DNA of 64,000 bases, from contig OY856409.1 in assembly GCA_963693085.1 (NCBI GenBank), positions 1,539,215,072-1,539,279,071 of the forward strand, given 5' to 3'. The notes beneath the pieces were generated by a model, which was not told the origin of the DNA, made no database searches, and worked only from the letters and a program-made list of their open reading frames with translations. The stretch's first letter is position 1, and each line of letters starts with the position of its first letter. The stretch comes from Alisma plantago-aquatica. Its lineage: Eukaryota > Streptophyta > Magnoliopsida > Alismatales > Alismataceae. The translations under genes and the position numbers were made by a program. This document shows, one piece after another, positions 1 to 12,510 of this stretch.

Positions 1-870
1 TGAATTATAATACTTAGATGTTTCCTTATCATTCTTGAGTTTTTTGGGCTATGGGGCACCTAGTTGTACTTGGTTTGGAGGTGTTTCTCTTCAAGGGCAT
101 TTTAGGGATTACTCTATTTTGTGAATGAGCTTATCTTCAGAAACTATCAACCAATGAGTTTATTTCTTGATTGAGGGCCGATGGTGGGCCTATAGAGCCA
201 ACTTTAGATATCCAAGAAGTCTCTGTGGGATGTGGAGTAGCTTCTTGCATGGCCTTGGAAGCCCTATGCTAAGGACACATGGAAAGTTCCATAGACACCT
301 CATACTTGACCCCATCCTTATACATGAAGCTATTATCTACCCCTTCCTATCTCCCAATTTCAAAACCTTTGCTCTCTATCTCTTCCCTCCAGATGATAGA
401 ATTGTCCCTACTCTGTTTGGCCACATAAGTGTTGTCCTAAGGTAGAACAAGGTGCCAACCTTGGTGAAGAAGGCTCTTAGGGTTCCAATTTGCTCCATCT
501 AGGGTTTCTAAAGCTCCTTGGTGATTCCAACCAAAACTAGTAAGTTTCTTCTTTTCCTTCTTGTTTTCTTACTGTTCATCTTCCTTCCACCTTCTTCCAG
601 GTTAGAACCATGGTCTCCCATGGTGAAATCTCATCTAAAGCCCTAAAACCCTAGTCTCCATGCTCTTCTTGCTAGGGTTTGCATCGTATGGTGGAGAAGA
701 TAAAATACTTGGCCGAGTATGGGAGCTTAAGCTTGGATTCTTCACCTATCTTGCTCGAGTTTCTTACTTTTGGGAACTTGATCTTCTTCCTATAGGCAAG
801 TTATATGACTTGCTCCACGTTTATTGGTTACTACATGCTTGAAGTGCATGTGTTCATGCTTAAAATCAAT
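1..870. other. Non-coding sequence, probably old LTR interior
   Basis: No convincing coding region is seen; the open frames here are short and match no family I recognise. The text is rich in T/C runs and in short 'agggtttc'/'ccctag' words of the kind also found in the 5' part of the large solo LTR at 29228-34594. The sequence appears to resume at 2093 after the solo LTR inserted at 876-2087, so this stretch is the left flank of that insertion. I infer, without proof, that it belongs to a large degraded LTR reaching to about 9.5 kb. Confidence 0.4.
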
Positions 871-875
871 GATCT

Positions 876-2087
876 TGTAACACCCCTCCCTAGGGTTTCG
901 TACGTAACCAGCGGAAGCACAGCCTAATCCACAAAATTATCCATAATGTGGGGTACTTGGCATTTCAGGGAGGGTTGTCACACACATGATCTCATATCAA
1001 GAAATAAATAATATGTGGCATTATGGAAACATAGATTCATACATAAGTTCTTGGAAAGAAAACTACATCATGATTCTAAAGCTACACATATTCTAGATAA
1101 CATATGAAAGATAGGATCTCCATAGATGGACATCCCACTAGGCAACAACTTCTAAGGTCTTGGATCCTTGGAATCTTCTCAAGATGTCTACTTCCCTTTA
1201 GCTCCAACGTCTGCGGACATCTCATCCCCAGCCATGCAAAGGAAAACATTCATGGTAAGTAAGCGGCATTGGCATGCTATAAGACATAAAAATAAACTAT
1301 AAAGGTGACTTGACATAAACATGGACATACATTTAACATTAATTATTTCTTGACATCTTTTACGTAAGGAACTTGACTAGAAGTATATGTTCCTCTCTTA
1401 ATGCCCCATAAGGAGCCCATAATGCTTGGAAAGCCCATAATTGCTCGGAAAGCCCATAACAAGGTGCATATAAATCTAAATCAATTTCCATTAACCATGA
1501 TCTTTCTTAGACTTAATGATCTTCTTAATAACTAAAACTTGATCTTAATTGGGCAGTCAAACATGGTCATAATGGGTTAAAATTTGAACCACATGTGTAT
1601 TAGAGTGTCTAGAATATTCCCATTTAGTTAGATTTGATGCGTGTGCACGTTTTAGGCCCAAAATAGTAAAAACCATTATGTGCACTTAAATGACCATGAT
1701 GAATGTAAATAAAGTCATTAATTTCTCAAATAAGAATTTCAAGATATGAAAATGTGCACTCAACATTATTTCTTTTCAATTAACAAGATGGAGGCCATTA
1801 AGCAAGCAATTAAACATGTAAATCACTAATTACTATATGAGAGAGAAAATTTGACATAAAAGCATTTATCCTCATTTTCTTAAACAAAAGAGCATATATA
1901 TATATATATATGAAAACATTTTCTTTAAATGAAATAAGGATGAGAGAGCAATTCGACATAATAAAGTGAATTGCAAAACTAACATGGGCAATTTACATGA
2001 AGGACCTCAACAATTATCTTATTAGAAGAAGAGTATGCAAGGAATAAAATAGTTTGAAAATTTGCATAAAAAGAGTGGGATGTTACA
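876..2087 (+). mobile_element. Solo LTR, 1212 bp, TSD GATCT
   Basis: The element begins TGTAACACCCCTCCC and ends GGGATGTTACA, the TG...CA termini typical of plant Ty3/gypsy LTRs. It is flanked by identical 5-bp direct repeats GATCT at 871-875 and 2088-2092, the expected integrase footprint. There is no internal PBS, polypurine tract or coding region, and no second copy, so it is best read as a solo LTR left by LTR-LTR recombination, although a tiny terminal-repeat element is not excluded. It holds a short (AT)n run near 1893-1912. A sequence at about 40286 starts similarly (TGTAGCACC) and shares a scattered word pattern, suggesting a relative. Orientation is assigned from the TGTAACACCC start. 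Confidence 0.85.
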
Positions 2088-2092
2088 GATCT

Positions 2093-4130
2093 CCACTTCT
2101 AGATGCTATGCTCTATTAGGGTTTTGATTTCTTGTTTCTAAATACCTTCTATGCAGCTATAAATAAACCTGTCTTGTGTGGAATGTCCCTTCTAGAGTGG
2201 ATAAGTACTTATATCAGGTGGTAATAAGACGTGATGTGAGTTATAGATGCTAGAAAACCATAGGTCGGTGACCCTTTTCTAGGGTTTTGCCATGACTTGA
2301 TGGCTTGAGGAGGAAGATGGCCATCTTTGCTTTGTTGAACAATGGCCAGCCTAGACTGGTGACTTAAGGGAGGTCAAGGTGATGACTGAATGAGCGAAGG
2401 TCAATGGTCAACCTTGGTGGTGATCATTGATTAAACAATGGTTGAATATCATCAGGTGAGAAAGGGTGGTGATCATTGATTATGACCCCGATGGTGATGC
2501 AAGGTTAATCCTTATTATACTTGTAGTCTAACTAATGGTCCCTTGGGTTGTGTAATTCAAGAACATTACTTGATCCTAGGGTAAGGATTTTGAATGATGA
2601 GCTAAGTCTTTCAACTTAGACTGAATGCTTCGACAATCTAGGATTTAGGTTGAAACTTCTACATATGCATTGATTCCAAGAATGAGAATCTGATAGGATG
2701 ACAACCTTGTTTTTTATATCTTACCTTTGCCCTCATATGATATTTCTAATGATTCTTCATAATAAGGGGTATGTAACTTAAATATGATATAGATTGCTAT
2801 ACCTAACTCCAATGTAACTCAATGGGGATGATTGGTTGTACTTAACCTCATGAAGGGTCAATAAGGTAGTGGAATACTTCCTTTTGACTGTTGAGATATT
2901 TTTACACTAAAATCATACTTAAGGATGGTACGGGATGTAATGGTGGTGCTCCACCTTATAGCAGCCACTAGGGTTGCCATGAGATAGTATGTCTATATAA
3001 ATATGGTGATAGATTTAATGTGACTTACCTTTAGAACATAGCTACATTACAACCCAACAATGATGACTATTCATAATAAATTCCCCATATGATGTTGATA
3101 CCAAACATAGGATGGTCTTCATGATATAGTCTTATATATCTTTACCCCCACATGAGTAAGATTTTTTAAAGATCATATTGTGTAATATGTAACCCTAAAA
3201 AAGTATAGGTTGTTGTACTTAACCCTAATATAGGGGTGGTAAGATGATTTCTTATCCATGATTATAATAGTGACCATGTTATGGTGTAATGATGATAGAG
3301 AAAACACAAATAGCAAGGTTATCTCTAATGCACCCAAAATATAAGGGAAGTAATAGAGTTAGGGTTTGGTGATCGGTTCACATGATAAATCCTAGTTTAC
3401 ATATACATGTAATCTTAATCCTAAGCTTGGGTTAAATGATGTTCTCTCCCTTTTCCTTAGAGTGATTGACATGTATCGATATATTCCATATCCCCAATAT
3501 GTGACCCTCACCCTGTATGTGAGTTGAATAACATAGCATATGTAATTGAATTCTATGGTGGTCCTTACATAACACAAGGTGATAGTTATGAGCCTAGTTA
3601 AGCCATGAAGTGACATTGATAAGGTAAGAATTGGGTAATGTGTGAGAACTATAATATTAGAGTAACTTATTTCATTTTACCTAAGTCTAAAGCAAATAAA
3701 TGATGGTGGTTAGTCATGTTACCCTTCCATGGATGATTAATAGGATAATGGAATACCCTTTCATGATTATCGAAACTATAACCTGATAGTTACATTTTGA
3801 GTTATGTGTGAATCCATACTTAAGAATAATATGGAATATGATGGCGATACTTCACCTTATGCATATTTAACCAAATGGGGATGGCATGAGTAAGATCTGT
3901 GTATGAGTTCTATTGTAGACTCAATATAACTAATCTTGTTGTACTTAACTCTAATGCAAATGAGACAAAGATGACTATTCATCTTTAACATCCTTATGTG
4001 ATGGTATGATAATGAAATGATCTTCCTAAATATGATGGTAACTTTGATATATTAATTGGTGGTTATCTATTATGCCTACATCCCATGATTACCACTAATC
4101 ATGAGATTAGGGCATAAGTTTGAAAATTAT
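2093..4130. other. Non-coding degraded LTR-like sequence
   Basis: About 2 kb with no credible gene; stops are frequent in all frames. Repeated words such as 'gatggtgat' and 'atggggatg' recur at irregular spacing, giving a low-grade repetitive look without a clean tandem unit. It continues from the left flank of the solo LTR. I infer it to be the interior of an old LTR; nothing in it identifies a family. Confidence 0.35.
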
Positions 4131-7100
4131 ACTTAATACAAAGTTCACTCCCAACTTTTTGTCCTTTATTTCAAACTCTTTGTTTCCTCTCATTCAATCA
4201 CATAAACAAACTTTACAAGGGAACTCAACCTTGATTACTCTAATATGATCTCAACGTTAATGATACACATCCAACATTCATTTTGTTTCTCACACTTCCA
4301 TGTACATAAAATATGATAACTAGATATATAGCCTATTATCAAGGAAACAAAGTTACACATTATCATTTAAAACTCTCTCTCAACTCTATACAAGGACCTA
4401 GAGTGACAGAGACCGTCATAACTTAACTAATTTGATGCATACCTCTTGTGGCATATCTACTCTAGCATTTAAATTCTTCAAGCCCACGTAGTTTCCCTAA
4501 AAGATTATGAGTAGAGGGGTGAGCCTACTCGCTCAGTGAATGGGTACTTCAAAGAAATAGTTTAAAGCTCTTATATAATTACATATATACTATTGAGAAA
4601 CAGATATCAATTATAACAACAGTAAGCTTTAAAGAGATTAATCATTCAAAAACATAAACATGGCAGGATACTCTAGATATCTACAAGAATGAATCAATAT
4701 ATGAACATGCTTGATTAATCATGAAGAAAATTAATAATTCAGAAACGTATAAAGAATAATTGAATATCTACACACACTTGGTTAACCTCTCATTCACCAT
4801 ATTATACCCTAAACCCACATGAGATGTACCAGAACATGTAAAACAATCACAGGAGGCTACGATCTCACTGTATGAGGCTTAGAAGAATTCTCGGGTTCCC
4901 AAGCCTATCTCTCAAGTAAGACCCCACCTGCATCGGGCCTCAACATGTCTTCCTCTTGTTGGCTAATGGGAGCGATCGGATATCTCAGACTCCACCTCTC
5001 AACCTAGGTACTCAGGTGGTGGGTTAAAGCCCTTAGGCTTAATGTGCATCAATGGACCTACTGACCACTGATCACTACAACATGTAACACAAGTATCACT
5101 GACATCCCCGGTTGGTGTTGGGTACCACGCAAATGTAAGAAGTCTGACGTATTGGTCAAGACCTCTGCACCCTACTGGTGTGATCTAGCTCACCTCGACC
5201 TGGACTACCTCCAGTCAGGAAATCATTCCTCCCCATAGTGTAGGCCTCATCATGTGAGGGTTTTACAGTGTTCAAGCATCTAAATTTCTAGTTCACTCTT
5301 TAAATTCATGATTCAACCATCACATCAACATATCTTAGTTTGGCTTTGTAAATTGTTCATTTCATAGATCATCTAATAATATTTACCACAAACTAAACTG
5401 TTAAGCATCACTGCATCTCATATTGAGAAATATTGATATCAAAATAATTGATTCACTGGACACCCTATCCTTAGGGTTTCATTTTTCTCATTCACTTATC
5501 TCATGACTCACATAAGGATTTAATGCATCATAAGCATTCATTGAATAAAGATTGCTTTCAACAATTCATATACAATCAACATATGTATGAAACCCTAGAA
5601 TTGTTCAGAATTTGGGTTTCCATGCCATTCATTGAGATATCATTCATCAAGAATAAAATTGAATAAATAAAATCTATGATGTCAATAAAATCACTTCAAA
5701 TGGATTTCACAATATCTATTTACAAATTTCCAACTTTCTGGTCATTTAGGGTTTCACCCTCTTTATTGAGATATCAAGCAAACACTATTCACACCACACA
5801 AAATCCAAGATAGTATCTGACATATATGTACTATGAATTCAGATAAACAATCATTTATAATCAAGGATATTCAGATAGGAAAAATTCTCTATTTAATTAT
5901 ACAATAATTTTAGTCATAGATGAAAAACCTAGATTTCAGTTTACTCTTATAACCTCTACAAATACTTAGGGAATTCTCATTAATATAGATTGTATCCATT
6001 TCTAATATGATTTTATCATCTGAAATTCATCAAAATAGAGGAATAATCCATTTCATATCATTTTGCAAAAAATGGATCAAAAAGACAATTTAGGATTTGC
6101 AGTCACATACTAAGCAATTAAATATTGTTGATGATTTAACTCATTTTCATGCAATCTACTGTTTAAAGGAAGTAAACACTCACCCTAAAGTGTGAAAAAA
6201 CCTTAAAAATATAGTTTATCTGTGAAAATGTCGAATCCATATCAAGACCCTAGCAAATCACTGATTTCTTCTTCCTTTCAACCTGAAAACCCTAGAAATG
6301 GGGGATTATGAAGAAAGAGTGAGAAAAGGGGAGTATTTGATACCATTTCAAATTAAATCAGAAGAGGTACAGAATCTTGACATGTGAGAGAAGATTCACC
6401 ATGAAAGGTTGTGCAAAGAATCTAAACATACTTGATTCCATCATATCTCAGATGGGGAAACCCTAGATCAACAATTCCACCATTTTCTCCTCTCAAATCC
6501 TAACTCTCCCTCTCTCTCTAGGATTTCATTTCTCTATAATGAATCATGAATTATGAGGTCTCCCAATGTGTTAGTTTGATCATATAGAGCAATTGAGGTG
6601 CTTGGGTAATTTACACATTAACCCCTCACTATACTTTCTCTTATTTCAGAAGATTTTTCTATTATAAAAAAGTTACTATAATTCATTTATTTCAGAGGTA
6701 AAAAATAATCCAAAAATTATGAAAATTTAACATAATGTTTGAAATATAATTTTGGAGCTCCAATAAAATTCCATATCATTATAGATACCAATAAATAATT
6801 AAAAATGAAACACTACACTGCTGAACAGAACTCTGTCAGTATTGTCGATCAAAGTATAGTTCGACCAAGAACCACATTCAAAGAACATCTAAATATTCTA
6901 AAATTTTTCTATAGCATGCATGATTAGGTTATCCATATAATATAAAAATTAAATTAAATAAAAGATACATAGAAAATATGAAAAATCATTTACCACACTA
7001 CTATCCTGATCAAATTCCATATTCATGTACTATCAAAATCCTAATTTTTGTCGATTAGGGTTTACATTTCTGAAACCCTAATTCTTAAAATTAAAATTAT

Positions 7101-7250
7101 AATTAGAGTTTCTTCTTAGGTTTGAAACACATAATTGAAATACTATCATTAATGAAGTCTAAATGATCTTCAATCTAATTAAGCATGTAATCATTCAGGT
7201 AAACCCTAGTTTACCAATTAAGCATAAATGTAGTCATAACATTATCACTG
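4131..7250 (-). other. Reverse-oriented LTR-like segment
   Basis: No coding region. Read on the minus strand, this stretch carries landmarks seen in plus-strand LTRs elsewhere in the window: near 4510-4540 the complement reads 'cactgagcgagtaggctcacc', comparable to 'cactgagccagtagcccatc' at about 45290 in the gypsy LTR. The stretch near 4850-5260 is similar in flavour to the LTR text around 44.9-45.1 kb. I could not place clean TG...CA ends or a TSD, so boundaries are approximate. It seems to interrupt a plus-oriented LTR-like sequence that resumes at about 7.25 kb. Confidence 0.35.
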
Positions 7251-9520
7251 TCTTATAAATAATGCCCCCTCTCATGTTAAACATGTGCATTATAAATATG
7301 ATGATGGTTAATCATACCTAGATTCCCTATATGATGATGAAATAAAAGAATGATCTTGATGCTAAAATAACCCTACTATGTTACTTTATGAATATCTTCT
7401 AGCTCATAAATGCAATATTGTGTCCAGCCTGTGTATCACATGTAAAGTGACGTTGTTGAGCCTTGATATAAGGCATGGAAAGATAATGATGATATTTTAG
7501 GGAATGGTATGATCGTCTTAATGACCTTTGGGCATGGTTAAGCCCTAAATGAGGTATACTCCTCTTCCTGATGTGATAAGGGTTGGAACCTTGGAATAAA
7601 ATGATAAGAAATTGTGTACTGTGGCAACATGGTTTCAAGTGTGAACTCATGTATGGTAATGAATAGAGTACTATTTGGTGATTGTAATCATGCATTATGT
7701 TTCATATTTATTATATAATCTGAATTTATTATATACCAATGCTTTCTAGAAATGAATTAGAATTTGTAAGTCCACTTGTTTGTTAAAGCCTTAATTCACC
7801 CAATTGGCATAACAAATCAAGTGGAACCCTAATCATGTATTTGCCTTGGCCATAGATCCATCTTTAGAGGCAGACATGCTGGATGGTGAAATGAGTAACT
7901 CCCACGAAAAACTCAGAGCGTATACTATTGTGTATGCGGGGACAACTTGGTATCCTAATATCAAGCAATTGAGGGTAGTTGTGGCCATCGATAGCTTCAC
8001 ATCATGCCTTGGGATTTGTGATGCATGTGATATGTGATGATAGTAGAGTAGTTGTAGAATGACCATGAGTGAGACTATTCATTTGCATTTCCTATAGTTT
8101 AGGATGGCCATGCGTGAGTTGATCCTTCTAGAGTTGTGACCGTTACCAAGGCGGGTTAGTTGTTCACCTTGACTATATGTCACTGTTGGCAGTTGATTGT
8201 TATATCTCTGAGTTGTTTCTCTTACTGATAGAGAGAGCTAAGGTTGTAAAATTCGACTCTTCCATAGACCTTGTATGGCACCGTCGGTAGCCCTTCACAC
8301 GGGGTGGTTAGATTTGGGTGGTACAACTCAAATCTTTAGGGTAAAATATTAAGATGTAATCAGCCGTGTAGCATATCAATGTAGGGATATACACACAATC
8401 ATTCACATTCGATGACAACTCTTGTGCCCTCTCTTTACGTAAGAACAATGTATGACATAAAGATAGAAATTAAATATTCTTATATTTGAAATATGCTCAT
8501 AATGTAGATATGCTCATGCGATAGACATGTTTAAACTACTAGACTTGTTTATGATATCAGACATGCTTCTGTTGAATAAAAATATTGTCACTGTTGATTA
8601 TGATTATGATAACAGACACAAAATGATGTTAACTATGCTATACTTCTAGTCATGTATCTATAGTTGTATATGCATATACTGTTAATCTTACTTATACAAA
8701 TAGCTCAACATGTCATCTTATCCCTACTTATTATGTAGATCTGTTCAATCTGATAGACATGATAAATCTATAGGCATGCTTATGCTGCTAGCCTTATTCA
8801 TGATGATAGAGGGTATGCTCTTAGAATTTGTTATAATGTTAGTTAAGCACATGATACTAATTTTTTTATACCATTAGCAATGCAATTGTTGATGATCAAG
8901 ATAATGATGATAGTTGTTTGTCAGTAAATTTGTGTATTGTAGTAATCATCATTATTACTAGCCTTTTTGTCTTACATGCTTAAATATGCTTTACTAGTTC
9001 TATTAGCTAATCTGCTCTAATCAATAAATGTTGTTGGAGGTTATATATCTTTCTTGGTCATGGGTCTCACTTTGTGGGTCACCACAACTTTTTAGGTGAT
9101 CGACAATTGTGGAAGAAGACTTGTGAAATCAAAGAAGAGCCTTGAAGTTAATCCTCAAATGAGTTACTTGAAGTTTAGTGTCTCCTAGAGTTGTCCATGT
9201 ACTCTCATATCTGGATGGGAATGTTTGTAAATGGTGTTTTAATCAGATTAGGATTTTGGATATCATGTTATAAGTTTGTCCAAGTAATAAATGTGATTAG
9301 TTTTCTTGTGAAATATGTATGTGTGGTCGTTGAGGCCATGAAACAAAGGTTAATGATTCTTGGTAAAATATGATTACAAGCACGTTGTTTAGCATTTGTG
9401 AAATATCTCAGTGCATGATGTTATGTTTAAATCATTTTTAATTTACCCATATTTCTAGAGATGTGATTAATTAATGATTGATTGTGTTTTATGTTTTGAA
9501 TAATCTCATTTAGAGTAAGT
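7251..9520 (+). other. Degraded LTR-like segment related to the solo LTR at 29-34 kb
   Basis: No coding region is supported. Several words occur in the same order here and in the 3' third of the solo LTR at 29228-34594: 'ccatagatccatc' (about 7850 and 33360), 'gaccttgtatggcacc' (about 8268 and 33762) followed by 'gggtggtac'/'gagtggtac' text, and a 'gtctcac...ttttaggtg' block (about 9062-9097 and 34160-34195). This colinearity supports common descent from one LTR family. The LTR end was not found; minus-strand LINE sequence begins at about 9.52 kb. Confidence 0.5.
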
Positions 9521-10491
9521 GGGTCTGACAAGTAACCCATTGCACTACTACCTTGGAGTCGCTGAGAATGATGCAGTAGAATGTGCTATTGAGCTTCACA
9601 TAGAGAATGCCTTCCAGGATAGCATGAAGCTCCCCTCGCATTGGGTCCTTTCCTCAGAGTAAGGAAGTGGCACCTACCTTCTAGGTATTGTCCCAATCCC
9701 TCACTACTTGGCTTGTAGAGATGTTATTATTCTTAGAGTCCACTACAATGTTTAGTATCAAAGTATTTGGTGAGATGTCGATCTAGGGTACCAGATTGGC
9801 ATGATTCCTACTCTATCAGGTAGTGGGGAATGAGAAAGATTGATGTATTGAAGTGTATTTAGCTCTGCATGAATTGGCTAGGATCTGAGGGGGTTTGGAT
9901 TTGTTTGCAAAAATGTAAGCATTCCTATTTTCCAGATTAGCTGACAAGATATTCCAAAAATCTATCCCATTGAATGATTTAAGGTTTTCAGGTTGTAGCC
10001 TAAATAGGACGTTGTAGAGTCCATTGTGAAATAATTGATGGCTTCTGGAGGTATTAGTAACTCCTATGTTCTCTTTGTTTCCTCACAATCTCTGATCATG
10101 TAGAGGATACTCTCGCCATTCACATTGCGTGTTGTGCAGGTGTTGGAGATGGTCATTTTTATCTTGCAACATAGCACGTTGGTGAGGAGTTTCTCCTTGT
10201 GGATTAGCAATATATGTGTTTGAACTCTGTGAGGTATAGGAATAAACCATATAGTGGGGTAATGGTCAAGATCAGCTGTATTTGAAGTGTCATGAAGGAT
10301 TTGAAAAGCTGAGCTTGCTGTGTAGCTCCCATAATTTGAATGAATCTAGGCCAACTTGTTGGGGACATAATGGGATTTGGGTCCTGGCATGCGGAGAATA
10401 GATATTGTGGATGGTGAGAACCAGTGTTGGAGAAAATCAGTATCTTAGGAGCCATCTTATTTAATTAAGGATGCAACTTTGAGGTATCTGA

Positions 10492-10950
10492 TATCATCAG
10501 AGACAACTCGATGGATTTGTAGAGTGGGTATTATCCATTACCAACCCAAGCATTCATCCAGACATTGGTATCCCATCCTAAGATTGCTACTTTCCTTGAA
10601 TTATTGAGAAGAAGAGGAAGTGAAGATCTGATGCTTTGCCATAAGGGATAATTTGGTTTCTAGAAGTTACAACATGATGGAGAGTTTAAAAATAGGAAAT
10701 GGAAGTCATGGAAATGAAAGTATCATCGGGGACAACTCGATGCATTTGTAGAGTGGGTATGTATCCATCACCAACCCAAGAATCCATCCAGACATTGGTA
10801 TCCCGTCCTAAGATTGCTACTTTCCTTGAGTTATTGAGAAGAAGAGGAAGTGAAGATCTGATGCTTTGCCATAAGGGCTAATTTGGTTGCTAGAAGTTAC
10901 AACATGATTGAGAGTTTAAAAATAGGAAATGGAAGTCGTAGAAATGAAAG
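10492..10950. repeat. Two-copy tandem duplication, 229/230 bp
   Basis: Unit 1 (10492-10720) and unit 2 (10721-10950) are near-identical, differing by about a dozen substitutions and a 1-base indel. Each unit holds LINE zf-RVT sequence and the first roughly 75 bp of the MITE that is complete only after unit 2. The duplication therefore happened after the MITE inserted, and unit 1 carries an orphan MITE end near 10645-10720. Confidence 0.9.
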
Positions 10951-11310
10951 TACAACTGCTATCATTTGGTTGGACATTGCCAATTTTTAGTGGCTTGGTT
11001 TGCATCCATTTGGTTTGGCGTAGATGCTCCATATATCTAAAGGATAATTTACCAATGACTGTAGGTGGTGGGCATGGGAAGTGGGGAGATACTCGAAAGT
11101 CATCTTTTTGTTGCAGGACGTGCTGGTGGAAAATCAACCACGCCCAATCTTGGTGCAGTTGGTTTTCCCAGATTTTGTACAAATCATAGCCAATCATGCA
11201 TTTGGAATTCTACATCTGAGTTGGCGCTGCTCTCAATCAAACATTGGAATTTGAACATACAACATAGTTGCAACACGACGAATTGATTTTCAGCCCAACC
11301 AAATTCGCCC
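10875..11310. mobile_element. PIF/Harbinger (Tourist-like) MITE, 436 bp, TSD TAA
   Basis: The left end reads GGGCTAATTTGGTTGC and the right end reads CAACCAAATTCGCCC, imperfect terminal inverted repeats of about 15 bp. The element is flanked by TAA at 10872-10874 and 11311-11313, the 3-bp target duplication diagnostic of PIF/Harbinger. It lies inside the LINE remnant, whose text continues on both sides. No transposase is encoded; small open frames within it look like chance. Its size and TIR style fit a Tourist-like non-autonomous element. Confidence 0.8.
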
Positions 11311-11989
11311 TAAATGGGAACCTGGAGGCTTTCTGGATCCTTGATTGGGGTATTTGGATTCCATTAATTGGATCTAGGTGGTTGAAGCATCCTAGAGAAT
11401 TTCCATGTTGCCTTCATAATTAGGGCCATGTTAAACTCTTTTGCATGTCAGATGTCAAGACCTCCCATATGTCGGGTTCTAGTAACATTTTTACATGATA
11501 CTAGATTTAGTTTCCTGGTGGGAGAAAAACCATTCCAGATAAAAAGTCAAATAATTTGATCAATCTTTTCATAGTAGAACACTGGCAGTTGAGACATTTG
11601 CATAGTATATCATGGTTGTGATAGCAGGACTGATTTGGCAGTGTGGTTCGTCCCGCCAATGAAAGGAACCTGCTTTTCCAGTTGTGAATTTGGGTTTGTA
11701 ATTTCTTGAAGAGATGTTGATAATGAGCCTTTCCTTTCCTCTTAAGTATGATGGGCATGCCCAGATGCCTCCCAAGGTCTGATGTCACGATGATTTTGAG
11801 CTTTAGGCATATGCTAGCTCTGATTGTTTTGGGTGTATTGACTGAAATGAAAATGGTGGATTTGCTATGTGATAAGAACTGATCGGAAGACCAAATGAAA
11901 TGCTTGAGGTAGCACTAGATAGACTTGACTTTGTGATGTGTGGCTTCTGTCAAACACCGTGTGGGTAACCAACCTCAACCACGTTATCC

Positions 11990-12505
11990 AGGACAGTCTG
12001 ACACAGTGGCAACACCCCAACCCAGGCTCCTTAAAAGTCAACACAGATGCTTCCCTGAAAAGGGGGAAATGTCATAGCAGTTATTATCATAAACCATAAT
12101 GGTGCATGGATGGGAGGAGTAGGATAGTCTGTAGTCCCTGAAAATCCATTGGAAGTTGAGATGATGGCTATCGAGTTAGCGATCAAAATCACCAAGGTGC
12201 GCTCCATACAAGAAGCTCTCATTGAGAGTGATAGCCAGCAAGCTGCCTTAATGATTCAGGAGGATTATAAGAAGTACCCCTGTTATGCAAACCTGCTAAG
12301 GGGAATGCAGAATCTCAAGAATGCGTATGTGAAAGTCTCTTTCTGTAAACAAGAGTGTAATGCATTGTATGACACCCTTGTGAAACATCACCACCATAAC
12401 AGTAATGGAAACTCCCAATATATTAGACCTCCTAAACTCATACTTGACACTAGTCAAGTACCTATGTGTAATGGTAGTAGTACTACCATATTTAATTCCT
12501 CATAG
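11990..12505 (+). pseudogene. Plus-strand RNase H (RVT_3-type) remnant
   Basis: The translation contains a start block 'GSLKVNTDAS' near 12030, whose first catalytic Asp lies in the NTDAS context. About 100 bases later an open frame from 12149 reads EVEMMAIELAIKI, then ESDSQQAALM, which match the catalytic Glu and Asp positions of type-I RNase H domains found at the C terminus of plant LINEs and in RVT_3 proteins. The final His-containing helix is not clearly recognisable. A frame break separates the two parts. The strand is opposite to the LINE at 9521-11960, so this is a second element fragment or a gene-derived copy abutting it tail to head. No poly(A) was found downstream. Confidence 0.65.
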
Positions 12506-12510
12506 TTTCC

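Larger units (their letters stand above)
9521..11960 (-). pseudogene. LINE (RNase H-containing, L1-like) pol remnant
   Basis: Read 3' to 5' this is the C-terminal part of a plant LINE pol. At about 11950-11507 the translation gives the palm/thumb block including KSTIFISVN, LGRHLGMPI, WKSRFLSLAGR and then 'NMALIMKATWK'. After the MITE the zf-RVT linker follows, with NVWMDSWVGDG (about 10800), then LLTNVL and an 'IRDCEETKR' box (about 10200-10040). An RNase H tail with GELHAILEG and LSDSKVVVQW lies near 9640-9540. The parts lie in conserved LINE order, but frames change repeatedly and stops are common, so it is dead. The endonuclease and N-terminal RT are not visible upstream (plus-side) of 11.96 kb. 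It is interrupted by a MITE (10875-11310) and a tandem duplication. No clear poly(A) tail or TSD was found. Confidence 0.8.

Noticed and set aside
167..842. Frames of 92 and 60 codons
   Set aside because: Short, no recognised motif, and set in LTR-like non-coding sequence.
10929..11286. Plus-strand frames of 73-86 codons
   Set aside because: They cover the MITE and do not resemble a transposase.
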